Assembly: GCF_030463565.1 (NCBI RefSeq)
Contig: NC_134646.1
Span: forward strand, 69,767,710-69,831,709
DNA: 64,000 bases
Origin: Pelecanus crispus
Taxonomy: Eukaryota; Chordata; Aves; Pelecaniformes; Pelecanidae
Direction: 5' to 3'
How positions within the stretch are numbered: position 1 is the stretch's first letter; each line of letters opens with the position of its first letter. The notes under the pieces were generated by a model. It saw nothing but the letters and a program-made list of their open reading frames with translations, was not told where the DNA came from and did no database searches. Below are positions 47,780 to 62,000 of the stretch, in pieces. The translations under genes and the position numbers were made by a program.

Positions 47780-49900
47780 TCAGATTATAAGGTGACTTTT
47801 GTGCACCATCTGCGTTCTCTAGAAATACGCCGTCAGCATGCTCTGGCCGCAGCCTGCCATTACAGGTAGGCTGTATTTATCCAGTGCCTGTTCCCTAATG
47901 AAAACCTCATTGCCACAGGTTTCTGTCAGGGCAGAGGACATGCAGAGCAGCAAATGGGAACCGAGCGTCTCGTTCCAGTTGGATTTCTTTGGCTTTTGTG
48001 TCTTGCAACCGTGGTCCGGTTGGGTGTCCTTTTTGTTAGCGTAGTTGTCACACGGGTTTAAAGGACTGATTTCATTTAGCAAATGTTATCAGTAAAGATA
48101 ATTTTAATCATTCTATAATCTTTTAGTTTTTCAGCGTGACAGGGTTATATTTGCTATTTGTTTTTATTGCAGTCTCTGTTAATTTGAATCTGATTTTTGT
48201 TACTTTATTACAGTATTCAGCAGCCACTGCATTTGATAAATATAAATGACTTATGACTTGAAACACTTGAGTGGGACATTATAACTTGTCATTTTGTATT
48301 TTGGAAAACAGATTTTCATTATTTTGTCAGGCAAACTTTAAGCTAAAATGCCCCTACCGGTAAATGAACAGCATGACTTACGTTGGCCAGGAGATCTAAA
48401 GTAATTCGAGTGAGCCAACTGCAGTGCTTGCTTTGTGCATTTTACGCAGGCGATACTTCCATGAAAAATAATGATGCTTAGAACCACCTTTTCATGGGTT
48501 TTTTTTCTCTGCCCCTCCACACATCAGCAGGTACAAGAACTCGTTTTACAGGCGTATATGCGTGTGTAGATACGGCGTAGGGATGGGGTATATTTCAGAT
48601 GGCACCAGCTGCCTCTGATGCAAGAGGAGGGGAATGCAATTACTTCTGTGGAAGTCTGTACATATTTGCCAGAATTTATAAATGTTTACAAGTAACTGGT
48701 CTTCACATAAGCAGGGCCCTCAGGGAGTGCTAGGCCCCCATCTGCTGGAGAGTTTTATGTCAATTCTGGTGATTTTTAGGTTATTTTCCCTGCATTTTTC
48801 TCTAAGAATTATCATAACTTGGCTTTCTTACTTAAACGTTGATAGTGCCTGGAGAGGCAAAGGCCTGATTGTTCGGAGTACTCTACGTACATATGGTGAG
48901 AGACAGTTCCTCTCCCAACAAGTTTTCTATCTAAATAAACAAGGTTAACAGGGCTGGGAAGAAGCAGTAACTCCCCATTTCACGGAGGAAGCACCAGTAA
49001 GTGAGAGGAGTTGAGCACTGAGCCCCAATCCTGACAGGCACCAAAACGCTTGCTCCTGGCAAGGGCAGAGGTTTTTGGAAAATATTTTCAAGTTGAAAAC
49101 AGTTGGAAGTGTACTTCAAGAAAAATAAACATTGCAATCTGCTTGGATAGCTAAGGAGGAATGGCACAGAACTCGGCATCCCAGGGGTTGTGGGGATTAA
49201 CAACTTTCAGCTACTTTTATGCCCTTTTGGGGATATTCTGTGGCCTCCTGAGTAAGTTTGGTAGCTTAATTTGCAGCTCTTCGGTGCTGTAGTGCTGCCT
49301 AGAGCTGCGCGTTTGACTGGAGTCTCTTGACTGTACTTACACAGCAAAAGCCTTGATGTGACCGAACTCTGACTGCGAAGTGACCCCTTCCTCCGTGGTT
49401 TCGAGGAGCCTGAGAAGGTAGCTGAGATGTCTGCCTCAGCATTTGCAGGGAAGGCTTGCTCGACAAGCTTCTCGCATGGCTGGCAGCAAAACAAATGGGG
49501 ACTCTTTCTGGGATGCAGCTTCTCTTCTGTGCACTGTTAGTTGGGATGTAGGAGCATGACATGGGAGGATGTAACTAAGACATTGAGAACAGTCAGGCTT
49601 GTATAGAAATTCCCTCCTTTGCCCCATCTTTCCCCCAGCGCGGCCGCTGCAGAAAGCAGCCGTGAGAGTGCTCCTGGGACCTGCCTTACCTGCCAGCCAC
49701 CTCATGGCAGTGTTCTCCAGTGGCTGGAGGAAGATGAATTGCACACTTGAATTTTGCACACAACTTTAAGGGCACCTCTAATTATGAATGCCCTACAGGT
49801 TACAGTTAAAAATTGTGAAAAAACATGGGAAAAAAATTGGCACTTGAAATTGTAACATTGGGAGTGTTTAAAAACAGACATTTGTCATCAGCAGGGAAGT
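47780..49900 (+). other. Intron 1 segment, no gene seen
   Basis: Non-coding sequence of mixed composition. CAG|GTAGGC at 47864|47865 has only a modest pyrimidine tract, so I do not count it as a splice site. Nothing else recognised. Confidence 0.5.
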
Positions 49901-49913
49901 ATTTAAGGAGGTG

Positions 49914-49983
49914 ATTCTTATCCTCTTTCTTATTCTTATTCTAGATTCTTATTCTTAGTCTTATCCTCTTCTCCCAGGTAAGT
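49914..49983 (+). other. LDB2: Strong candidate recursive splice site (CAG|GTAAGT)
   Basis: A pyrimidine-dominated tract of about 55 nt, made of TTATTC-like repeats bounded by two copies of CTTATCCTCTT (49917-49927 and 49960-49970), ends in TCTCCCAG at 49977. GTAAGT follows directly at 49978-49983. Acceptor and donor are therefore fused, as in the Y-tract-CAG|GTAAGT consensus of recursive splice sites. Branch-point-like CTTAT motifs are plentiful in the tract. It lies 45.4 kb into LDB2 intron 1. Extending the exon 1 frame from 49978 gives 23 codons and then TAG at 50047-50049, so keeping the downstream RS-exon would truncate the protein. Function is inferred; the motif is seen. Confidence 0.6.
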
Positions 49984-50249
49984 GTAGGAGTGGATGAAGA
50001 GGGAAGGTCTCTGGTTCTGTGCAGAAGCCCCTCTGTCCAGTGGAGATAGCATTCCCAGGGGAAAGCATCCAGGTTTTGGGATTCTTTGGGAAATCTGCTG
50101 TTTCTCCTCTATGAGATCTAAGAAAACCTTCACAGACCTGCCTGAAGAAACTAACATGAAGCTGGGCCCAGGTGGTGCCAGCAAAGAATAGTTACACTTC
50201 ATCACACAGTGTAGCTTGAAGAGACCATCAGGGCTATAAATGCAGCTGC

Positions 50250-53200
50250 CTGCTTATAACATTGAACTGATTTGCAGGGGAAATGAATCGCATTTAGGTA
50301 GAATCCCATTTATTGCTGCAAATTAAATTTGAAAGTGACTGGATTCACCTGATTCCTCTGAAGTCCTGCTTTCATTCTGTGACCCGATGTGGTGCAGAAA
50401 GGATCAAACAATCTCTATTTAAAAAAAAAATAAAATAAAGAGAGAGAGAGAGAGAAACTGTACTCAAACCATAAAAAGGTTTTTGGTTTCTTCAAAAGAA
50501 GAAAGGCAGTCTTGCCATAAGTTCGGTAAACTGCATTTATAGTGCTTATGCCCACAGATTTAGCTTGTAACAGGGAAATGTGCTATGTTTAAATACCCAG
50601 AAGGAGTCTGGAAGACAGATTTGTCCTGATAGCTTGTCATTTACCAAAATGGGTAGTGATAATTGGACACAGGAGACGCTTGCAGATCAGCCTTTAGTGA
50701 CAGTGCTGATAGTTACTGAAAGCATAAAATATCTCATGGTGGAGCTTCAGTGCCTTTTCTCTGATCAGCCCGGGCGATGTCCCCAGCAAACACCATATGC
50801 ACCATTGCCAACTGCATTTTATCAAGATATTCTCAGTTCAATCCCTTTCCTATTCTTTAAAATATTGTACAACTGTGCATATTAAAATTTACAGAATATT
50901 AATGAAATTGGAGAAGTGTAAGATAGGGATGGATAAACCCATCCTTCTGAGGTTGCCTTTGGCTCTGATGGCTCAGGCCTGGAGTACAGCAGGCATCTTA
51001 ATTACCTGCCAGGTTTATACCTGTTTTCCAAACATTGCTACCCTTGATCAGCATTATACCACTAATCTTCACCTTGTAGCCACCCCTTTGGTATTCTGTG
51101 CCACGGCACTGAAAGCTGCTGTGGTGGAATGGACCAAGATGAAGAAGAAAATAACTTCTTCAAAGAGTGAAAAATCACAATTAACAGAGAATCTGGGTGT
51201 CAAAAAGACTCCCAATTTTCTTAATTAGAACCTTTTATTTTGCATTGCTTGTAGGTGTCACTTGCTGTAACTTTTTATTTAGTTTATGCTTTTTAAAAAG
51301 TGTGTTATTATTTTGTAGGGCTCTGTACATAACTATGATATAATGGTAGAAATCTCAGGAAAAGGTTGTGTATCATTCTGAATTCTCCAACTACACTTCT
51401 GCCCATCAAGTAACTCATAAGAACTGGCATTTTTTTACTGTTTTTTACATGCTTGGGTTCCATATCTTAGATGCAGGATACTTATCTCCTTGCTCTGTAC
51501 TGCTTTTTCTGCATTTTTAACTACTCCCTTTCCTGCTGCTCGCATAGGATACACAACACTGCCTGCAGTGGGTGCCTAGATTGCTTAGTTGTAACATTTG
51601 GCTGTCTAAGGAGCTGCTGAAAATTATATTCAGATGAAGCTAAATTGCCAGCTAAATATTGAATTGAACAGTAGATGATGAAGTCCCATGTGATATTTTA
51701 TTATTAATCTCATCAGGAGGTTGTAAAGAACAATACCAATAATTAGTCAGCCTTCTAACCCCGCAAAACAGAATCTGTTAGTTATATTACCTTTCATAGT
51801 GTGTTTAATTAATAACTTCCTACTGTCCTCATCATATATTATGACGTGAGAAGGACTGCTGGATCTTAATGAAGGTATTATATGAATTAAATAATACAAT
51901 TTAACTGAACAGGTTAAACATTTATTTATTCAGATCTAAACCAGGGCTCAGTAGGTTAGTGTGTGTGATATGACAGGTAACTTTTTGGTTTTTAAATGAG
52001 ACCTTGGATTAATGGATGCTGCAAAGATTTAAGAACTTACTTTGCTGTCCTTCTGCTTATGTTGTTACCCTAGATATAAGATAGTCAGGCTGTACGTTAT
52101 ATTCATATCTACTGCTTCTAAGACAGATGACCTGAATGTAGCAAAAAGGTAATTTTATAATATAATGATAAGAATTTATAAGGATAAGAAATGAGGCCAG
52201 TAGCTAGCCTATAATGAAGGTTCTTTCCGAGGAAAGGATCCCTGTACAGGAGAGCTGTTAAGATCTGCTAAAGTAAATGGGATTTAGGCATATACATAAA
52301 GTTAAACACATACCTTAGTGTTATTATTAATCAAGATAAGAAAGTATGTTGAAGTTCGTAATTGAGTCAAGAGAAAATGTTTGACTATGTTTCCCTTGAC
52401 TTGTTATGGCTTCAGTAAACTGTGTGCTGCAATCACATCATTTTACCCAAAAGTTGTTGGGAATAAAAGATCCAAGGGAGTTCAGTAACACAGACTGGCT
52501 CAAGTTCTTCAGAGAGCACAAACACTAAATACATTTATAGATTTAACTTTAAAGCATTTTGCTAAAAATTAATTTAAAATTTGTTGCTATGTGCTAGAAA
52601 TGGTTTCTCTGACCATACATTCCATGTATGTATGAGTTCCAGGTTGGCTCTGTGCTTTGAACTGATAAATATTTACTTAGCATGTTGTTGTTTTTTTCTC
52701 TCGTCACTAAGCTGATGACTGGCTAGTATGGGTCTGGTGTGAAGAGAAGTGCCATCTCAACCAACCCTTCTTAAAGTATGCTAGATGCTGAGACTGTTTT
52801 AGTCCTGTCCCCTCAAATGCTCACTACAAGCCACAAATTGGCCTTTTAAGAAAGCATAGCATATGCTGTAGAAACACAGGAAGGCAATTAAAGCTTCAAA
52901 TAAAGGAAAAAACCAAGGTAATGTTGAATGTCCAGTATGATCTGTCAGTATTTAAAATTAAGGTTGAAATCCCATCCCTAGCTTTCTTCCTACAGATTGG
53001 TTTGGATAAATATGTAAAAGAGAGAACCCTGCTTTTGCTCTTAGGTATCTTCAGTTTTTAATTTATTGTTTTGTCTTTGGCCCAATTAGGCCAACTCCGA
53101 TAAGCTTAATGTTACCATCCTTTTCTCAAACTTTTGAGGAGAAAGGGGCGTACTAGTTTTCAAGCTTTAGGGCTTGCTTTCTTTTCTTGTTTGTTTTGTT

Positions 53201-55250
53201 TTGGGGTGTTGGGTTTTTTTATGAGAAGTTTTTTTTTTCATGTGTCCATGTGTCTAAGATGCTGAGAGCCAGGCTAGTGGGTCTCTGAGGTATCTGATAG
53301 ATATTCAAAAACATTGTAAACTGTATTTATTACTCTGTGTAAGATGCAAGGCTAACGGGATGAATCGATAATGCTCTGCATATACACGCTGTGTTTAGCT
53401 AGTTCCGCATAAGTATGAGTGGAAATTTTACTTATTGTTTATCTAATACTTAATTAACCAGCTAAGTTAGTTCTGGGTATTGATTTTACACTGTCAGTAA
53501 ATTTGATAAATCTTTTTACAACTATTTAATTGTTTATTTTTTGTTTGTAGATAACAAAATTAAAAGTCATGGCTGAGACATTCAGCTGCCAGGAATGAGC
53601 ACACATCTATACAAACCCAATAATAATGCTTTTCTCCTGAAATTCTTTGCAGAAATCAAACGGGAGTCTGATCTACATACTCACATGTATCTAAATGTTG
53701 AATTCTTTACAAGTTGAAAATAATAAACCTCTAATATTACAGGCAGATGTCTGAATTTGGAGTAAGATGACCACTTAGATGTCCTAATGAGGAATAATCC
53801 AGGTGAAAGTCGCAGCCACAATTAACTGTCCTGTGACTATTTTAAATTGAGTTAAAGATGCTTGAAGGTGCACAGAACCACCGCAGGGTAGAGAACAGTG
53901 ATCTAAGAGCCTACGCAAGCTTCACCTAAAGTTAGTAAGTCAGAGTCCTGACGTATACTTCTGCGAGTAGGCATTGTTCCTGGGTGAGTAAATGGTGAAG
54001 AAAAGCGTGTTTGGAGCAATGCTGGTTAGGAATGATGTCCTGCTGCTCATTTAGATCATGAACTGTTTGTCAATACTAACAATTAGTGGGCTAAAGATTC
54101 CATTGACCACATGACAAGAATCAATATACACAGTACTTGTTAGTTATTTACCACAGAGTGTATTAAAGCCTATAGATTCACCATAAATCCTTTAAAGCTA
54201 TCCTGCTATGATCCTTGCCACAACATGCATTGACACATCAATAAATCCTTTTGACAAGGGCGATATGCGAAAATCAATACCAGTTTATCAGCTATTTCCA
54301 TGTAGTCTTTTCTACAAAGGTTTAAAGATCTTTTCCCAAAGCTGTATAACTGACACAGTGTAGGGACAGATCTTGTATCAAAAAGTGACCTTGATTAATG
54401 CCATTCACTTGTAGAATTTTGTAAATCCCATACAAGGGACATAAAACCGTTTCTGATGAGGTTCACTGTTTGGAAAGTGCTTTTCAAAGCTTTTACTGAA
54501 ACTATATTTTTTTTTTTTTTGTGAAAGCAGATGAACCTTCTGTATGCACACAGAATGAGTTAGGCTTTTTTTTCTCAAAGAAAAAGAAGTTTCTCCTGCT
54601 GATAGAAAATTGTCAGGTGTTTCCTTTTCACTAAGCTATTTTCTACAATGTAAGGGCCATCACCAAAGGCTGTGATGTGTACTTATTCTGCTATACAAAC
54701 TTTACTGCATTATAAAAATATATTTAAAACATATGTGTATAATACAAAAGTATACGATTTAGGCAGAGTAGACCTCTTTTTCTAGCTGGTTCTTAGTGCT
54801 TGAGGAACTTCGAGCTGATCCCATCTGATTTCAAGTGTCAAGCAGTCTTTTAAAAATCTAGGCTCCTTAGGCTTCCAGTGGTTGGTTATCTTTCATGTCT
54901 AAGTAACAGATTATTAAGATTTTTTACACTGATTCCTTCTATGCACACTTTCCTCCAAATGTATGCAGTTGTTTTATCCTGAGGTTGTATACATTACTTG
55001 TTTTACCAGCAAGTTCTAATTGTCCTGGAGGATGTAATAAACTTGGAGACTAATGGAAAAAAAGAAATCTCCCTAAAACCAGAAACATATCTGAAGCAAA
55101 ACTTAAACAGAAAATAATAGCTGCATTAGTAACATTAATTGTTATGCTTTCTAGATTAAACTTTTTCCCCCTTTCTTGCACAACAAATGAACAATTTGGA
55201 TTCCAAAGTAGGCAAAATATTTAATTAGTTCTGTGTCTTGCACACAGGGG
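50250..55250 (+). other. Intron 1 segment, no gene seen
   Basis: AT-rich non-coding sequence. It holds an AG dinucleotide repeat at 50439-50454 after an A-rich run, and a T14 run at 54507-54520. A 143-codon frame at 50797-51228 is the longest here, but matches no family I know and lies within chance expectation for AT-rich DNA of this length. Confidence 0.55.
50439..50454 (+). repeat. AG dinucleotide microsatellite
   Basis: Eight AG units following an A/T-rich stretch. Likely length-polymorphic. Confidence 0.9.
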
Positions 55251-55365
55251 CATGTAAGTCATGCAGCAGCTTAAAAACAATCTCAAACCCCACAGAGAGG
55301 AAAGGATAAGGAAGCCTATTACATGGCTCTTTGGGAGTACCTCTGCCAAAGTCAGCTTTGATAGA

Positions 55366-55432
55366 AGCAAATCCAACTCCCACTTCAGTCAATGGGAGCT
55401 GGCGTTGCTAATGGTAGGGTTCGATTCTGCCC
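55366..55432 (+). repeat. Possible old dispersed repeat fragment
   Basis: CCAACTCCCACTTCAGTCAA followed by TGGGAGCTGG recalls the same bird/reptile dispersed motif as at 35956-35997. Weak, from memory, and short. Confidence 0.3.
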
Positions 55433-55992
55433 CTTTCATAAATTTTTCCTGTGAAAGTTGAATGTATTGCGTGTTACAACTCAGTGCAAATGTTTCCTGT
55501 AAAGTTTTCTACTTTAGAATAAGGAATAAGAAAGCTTTGGCATACCTTGTGGTGGTTTTAAATGAACTGATGCAAAATATAACTGTAACATTCATGATGG
55601 GAGATTCTGGTCTCTCAGTCTCCCCCTGCTCCATGCTAGACAACATTTTACTATAAAAATCTTACCTAAAACCTGCGCTCTAAAATCTCAATTATTCTGC
55701 TATGCGTATGATATAATATTACACATTGTGTTATCTGCCCTTCTTTCTCCCCTTTTCCTCACTTCTCCTTCATTTCTCCTTTATGTTGTTCCCTCTGATG
55801 AATCTCTAAGTACTGATAAATGTAATGTATTAAATGGCAGTAAAATACAGGGAAAACTGTATATTGTTTAACTACCTTGTTTATGGTGATAAAGATATTT
55901 CAATGGCATCCCCTCCCTGGTTTAGGTACATGAAGTATCCTTAAAACTAATCAGTGAATTTTTCCCTTTTCACAAAGGATTTGTTAAATACG

Positions 55993-56016
55993 TTCTCTCT
56001 GTCTCTCTCTCTCTCC
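55993..56016 (+). repeat. CT-rich microsatellite
   Basis: Interrupted CT repeat with one G at the sixth unit boundary. The pyrimidine run is not followed by an AG|GT pair, so it is not a fused splice site. Confidence 0.85.
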
Positions 56017-56019
56017 TTT

Positions 56020-59000
56020 AAAGTGGAAAACTCTATTTTCACTCAGAGCTGCTCTTTCCCATTAGAGTAGTCTGGATTTCTCAGTGCACAACCAGGATGG
56101 GCTTCTGATATGTGCTGCAGGGACTGCAAGCTGAAAAGGGAGCAGTGCATGAAGAAAAGGGTGGAATAAAATCCACATAAACAACTGAAGAACAATGATC
56201 CCTGAATGAAAAACAAGGTAGAGTAGCCTTGGGCAACAGATAACCCAAGCTCCAGTTGACCTTGGCAGCAAGACAGGGTCTTTATAAGGACAGAATCCTC
56301 CAGCAGTTTCATGAGTTGGGCCCCAGTGTGAACCTTGCATCTATTGTTATTTTATATCGTCTTTTCTTTTTTTTTCTCTGCTTAAATGTATGTATTGCTC
56401 AAGTGTATTTATTATGGCTAATAGAAGTAAACTCTCTAAGTACGCTTGAGCTCTCACAAGTCTCTCAGACTCCAGAGGACTGATGAAATTCAGGACTGTT
56501 GGGTTTTTTGTTTCAAAACTCTTTAAGCCAGGGAAAATTAGACACTAGTTCTGCACCAGCAGGGTTGAATTTTGGGCATAAGAGCGGTCTTGCTTTTCAT
56601 TTTGGCATAGTTGTAGACTATATCTTTCGCCCTTTCTGCTGTGAATCTGCAGTTAAACTAACAGCAGAGGATGGAAAGGCAGCCGTTTCAAGCACGTCAG
56701 TTGGCAGCGACAAGAACTTAAGCATGAACAGATTTGTTGAGGCAGCTTTCCCAGCCTATTCAGTAAAGGCAACCAATTCTGAGCCTTGTGTACTATGAGC
56801 TGATGAGGTCTATTAAATATCCTCACATAAAACACGCCAGGGGCCAGTGTAAGGGAAAGAAAGGAGTATTCATTTAGAGACCTAGGTTCAAAACTGTCAA
56901 CAGTTCTGTCTCACCAAGGCTACTTGTTTGACTATTCGTTTGCAAAGGTTGCATGAATGCATATTACTTTAAAATTGTAAAGTCTGCATGAATTTTTTTA
57001 TCGTATAGTAATTTTGACATTTCTTTGGCTATAACAAATGATCATTCTGTTGCACCCACAGCTGGTATATATGGATGAAACTCTGGCCAGCTGAGAGAGG
57101 AAGATTGCTTGGTGGTGTTTCTGTTACAGACACCATTTACCCTATGCACCTGTGTTGTTGCATGAGAAGAACTTTTAAAAGTGACAATATATCAACAAGT
57201 GTCAAATGCTTGTGAACTAAGCCGTACAGGATAAAAATGTGTTACCATGGTGTTTTGATGTTTTAGCAGTTTTAAATGTTAATATCACTTAAGAGAGTGA
57301 ATTGCAAGTTTTAATTGATGATTGCAAAAGGATCATTTCTACCATTTGAAGCATTTTGTGTATACCTTCATTTAAAACTGATCAACTAATTTCCAATGTG
57401 TTTATTTTTAAAAGAATGAGTCCTATAGCTTCAAAAAGCACACTAGTAAAAATACTGTTAATTTGTAATGCTTCTGAAAATAAAGGGGTCTTCTGGTCGC
57501 ATAGTTAAAAAAGAGACGGTTGTCATATGGCTAGACTGATAAATTATTACAGGGAGCAAAAGCAGAGAGAAATTTTGTCAGTCTTCTGCTGATTGTGCCC
57601 ACCCTGATCAGATTTTGCTGCAGAGGGGGTGCAGTGGTAGAAATCTGTGCAAAAAAAACCTTCTAAGAAGTACTGCTGCACATAGCTGTGCAGAGAACCA
57701 TGAGGTCTCTTCAGAACATGATTATCCCTGTAGTTGGCAGTTTGGGTTAGAAGCAAAGTTAGAAGTTTGTTTGTAACAAATGGCAAGGAGCAAGAGAGAG
57801 GATTCCAGAGGCAGGGATTTACGTGGTAGTCAGGAAGATGGTTTTATTTTTGCCCTCCAATCTGACCTACTTTCTTTGCTTTAGTTGTTTCATTGTTTTA
57901 CATGAACCATGATGTAGCAAGTGTATTAAATAAGTAGCAGTGTTTTGGCAAGAAGAGGTTATATTTCAGTAGAAAGACTATATTAATTGCTTTAGAGAGT
58001 TTGTAAATCCACTAGTAGAGATACCTGAAGTCTGACAATGCTGCATAGATATTTAACCGAATTAATGATAAGGTGTAAAAGCACACCAGTCTGTTAGGTG
58101 GGGAGGCAACAACGACATTTTGGTTTCACCTTCAGTTGTTGTGTGACAAAACCAAACCGCACCACCTATTTTTCAATTTGTGCCTTGCAAAGGAGGGATG
58201 ATGGAATATTTTACTTCTTTCCAAGTATATGATGGTAGCGTGCTAAAATACTCAAAGCTTTTTTCTTCAAGAAAAAATATTTCCACCCTTTATATGTGTT
58301 TGTTCCTGGGAATTTCTCAATTCCTGGGATTCAGACATCCCTTCCATACTCTGACTGAGACCAGGGCCTGTGCTGGAGACAGGTTGGAAGGGGAAGGGTT
58401 TGCTTTTAAAGATGTTGCAGCATGAATTTTGGCTGAGGTCCTCTCAGGAGTCCTAAAGGAATTTGGCAGGTGAAATGCAGTGGTCCTTTGCAAAGATGTT
58501 TCCTTGTGTTTGAACAGCTCTGATGGCTGGTGCCGAGGAGGGACAACTGCCAATCACTCCTAAACTCTTCCCAGCCCTTTTTGGGAGAAACTGATGTCAT
58601 GATTCATCTTCGCATGAGGCAGTGCTCATGTTTCCCTGCTGTTTTATGCCTCGGCACAGGAGGAGGTTCTTTGTTTTCTCTCCCCTTACGCTCACTCCTT
58701 GCAGTCCCATGCCGGGCTAAATACAATCTGGCCCATGGTAGAGATTTGGAATCCATTTGCTTGCTCTTCTGCAGCTTTCAAGGCTTGCCAGCAATACTGT
58801 GGGAAGCCTGGAAAAAATTAAAGCGTTATTCTATCCTGAAACTTGTCTCTGCAAAAATGCTATTCTAGGCTCCCATGTTTATTGTTTCTCCATGATTCTC
58901 TGTATGAAATCTGATCAGTTTAAAAAAGGGGACCAAAAAAAGCAAAAAAAAAGAAATAAAATCCCTGATTACCTGCCCAGCAGACTCCTTCTGTGAGCAG

Positions 59001-62000
59001 CCAACCTGAATTCTCTCTCCTCAATCTGAGAAAAAAAGATTCTTCAAATGGGATTTAGCACTGGTGGTACGCACCATTGGTAAAAGGAGTCAAACCCAGC
59101 TGAGAGTGGCTCTGCTGTGTTTGAGCTTAAAATTCTTTTCAGCTGAAAAAACCTGAAGCTACTTGACAGCAAATTCAGAGCGCAACGCTATTTTTAAAGG
59201 TTCGTATATTGACTGGTTCATAGGGAAAACTGAGGACTGTAAACTGGGACAGGAGATGGGGTTTCCTCCATGCAGTATTTTCGTCACATGTATTCCGGTG
59301 TCATTTATTCAGCCTGCAGAGTAACTTCTCATGTTTCAAATGCAAATCACAGACCAGTTCTCCACTGAGCCCTCTTATGGCAGCCTGTATCACCCCTGTA
59401 CTTAGTTCAACTGGAGTAAGCCCCTGGAGATTTGAACATTTTATCTCTATACAATTCATTCAAGTTCATTGCAAACTTTCCTTCAGAAGCTTTATGTATA
59501 CTTGAAGGAGAAGCACGTGGCACGTAGCTTTGTTTTACATTTAGGCTAGTGGCAGAGAAGTTGCGCTCTAATGAAGGGGTCCCTGTGCCATAAATAGAGG
59601 GAGGAACATCACAGGTCCTGATGTGAAGAAGATCTACAAGAATTCTGGATTAAAACCGGCATGTATATTAATGGTCAGATCTTGCAAACTGGTGAGTAGC
59701 TTTTCTCATCTCTGGAAACTGTTCTCTTTCTGTTTACATACAGAAAGCAAAAAAAAAGTGAGCTCAGTCAAGTCGTCTTGATCTGTGAAAAATAAAACTC
59801 TTCTGGCCTACAGAGCCATAAAGAAGACACTTGAACTTCTCTCCAGGGAGCTAAGAGCTTGGCCATTATTGGGAATGAGCTTGGGAGTGTACTTACCTCC
59901 TTAAATATAATTCATAAAGAAGATCAAGCTTAATGGACCACTACTTATTTAAGCATAGAAAAGCCAGGAAACTCAGAAGTCACATATGCAAATTTACTTT
60001 TATTCTTTTGGTTATTCCTATACAGCATCTCTTGATAGTCACATATGACAGGCCAGAGAAAAGGGAGGGACTTTGTACACAGCCTTGCAGCTGGCATCCC
60101 CTCAGACCTGGCCTCACATCCTGGCCTTAGAGGAGCCGCTGAGTCCGAGTGCCTCGAGTGGCGTGTGTCCTGCTTCGCCCCGCAGTGCCAGTGCTGAGCG
60201 GCACGGGCAGCCTGGCACCCAGGGCTGAAAGCTGGTGCTTGGTGCTCGTCGCCAGGAAGGTGAAGCCGGGCTTCGCTGTGCTCAGTGGGGTAAATTACTG
60301 CCTCAGGCCTCAGTCTTAGCTGCGAATCCCTTCACTTATCTGCATTTAAAACTGTCTCTTACAGTTAGTGAGGCACATTTTAAACACGGCTGCTTTCCCA
60401 TTTTTTAAAATCAATCATAATATAGCCATTAAAAAAAATTGTGGATACTTGCAAAGAAAGAGAATTGCAGGGCATTATTTGTTGCAGTCATTGCCAGGGC
60501 TGATGTTCTCATGACTTCTAGTTTTAAAAGTCCTTCTGGCCCATGACAAAAAGGATTTTTTCAATTTGATGACATTTTGCAAAATAAAATAATGCACTCA
60601 TAGAATAATGTGCAGTGAAATGATTGCCAAAATCTTATCACAGAAGGCTATGCTTTCATTGTGTCAGAAGCATCAGTAATCACACGTTTTATACTATGTT
60701 TTGTGCTCTTTGGTGGTGTAATAGATGAGGTTTTACTGAGATTGCCTAACGTTCTCTATGATAACTCCCTGTTTGCAGTTGCTGGTAACTTTGCCAGACT
60801 TCAACCATTTGGCATCTCTGTGGGGCAAAGCTTTCTATGCTGGGTTTCTTCTTAGTTGAATGTGTTTTGGAAAATTTCAGCAAAAATGATTCAAACATTT
60901 CCAAGCATTAGGCAAGGGGAAAATATATTTGTTTTGACCACACTGAAAAGTCCTGGCAAACCTTGCTCTGAATTGCTGTAGCTTTTCCTCCCTCCCTCTG
61001 TCCCCCATCCTATTGTTTTGGAATAAGGATCTGAAATTTGGCAGGAAGGTGGTCTTTGTCTTCTAACATTTTTATGAAAGGCATCGCGTTGGGTGAAGTT
61101 ATAAATCTTTGAGTAACTTTAGTGAAGGCAGGTGGGAGAGCGGAATCAGCTGAGAAAAGAAATAGTGCTGTCTCTGGTTAGTACCATGAGGAATTAATGG
61201 GGAAAGCAAGGGGGAAAGGTATGAACAGAGAAACAGTTAATCAGGGATGAGACACTGGTATGAAACTGGAAACCAAAGGGAGTTACGGGATTTGGTATTT
61301 CCTACACAGAAGATCAGGCCTTGGAATCAGCCTTTGCAGAAGAAAAGGTTTATGGGGAAGAGGGATCAGGCGTCCATTATCCTGCCACCAGCAGCAGATG
61401 GTTTGGGAAAGTATAAGTGAGCAAAACTGGGAAAGGACCAAACACTTTTTACTGATGTATTAGCTCATCCCAAATGGGAGGTTGCGCCTGGAGCACTGTG
61501 TTCAGGAATTGCCAACGCTTTCTGCCTCCACTAATATACCTGATACGTTTTAAAATTTGTTTATGCTTGTGATTTCGACGAAGCCTGGCAGCAATGAGTT
61601 CTGCAGCTTGAGCATTTTATGAAAAATTACTTCCTCTTACTGGGTTTAGAACTGTGAGCTAATTTTATTAGGTGTCCCCAAGTTTTTTTTTTTTTTGTAA
61701 TTTATTTATTACAGTGATGATTATTAGAATGAATAATCATTCCCTAATCACCGACAAGAAAGTCCAGAACTTTTATGACTTGCAAACCTCTGTTGTACCC
61801 ATCCCCAGCTGCCTCTTTTCTGAGCTGAAAGCATGCGGTTGGCCTTTTTTATCACTACATATCGTTAAACCAATATTTCCATGGAATTATCCATAATGTT
61901 CCGAGATTTTTGTGCCGAGTGATAATAGCTGGGTTCCATTGTGGTTTAGATCTAATTAGGATTGTTTTCCCTCATATGCATTACTTCGCATTCATCAATA

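Noticed and set aside
47847..47870. CAG|GTAGGC as a further recursive splice site
   Set aside because: The preceding sequence is only modestly pyrimidine-rich and includes AG within the expected exclusion zone; the donor is weak.
50797..51228. A 143-codon ATG-started frame in the intron
   Set aside because: No recognisable motif or family. In about 128 kb of six-frame AT-rich sequence a few frames of this length are expected by chance.
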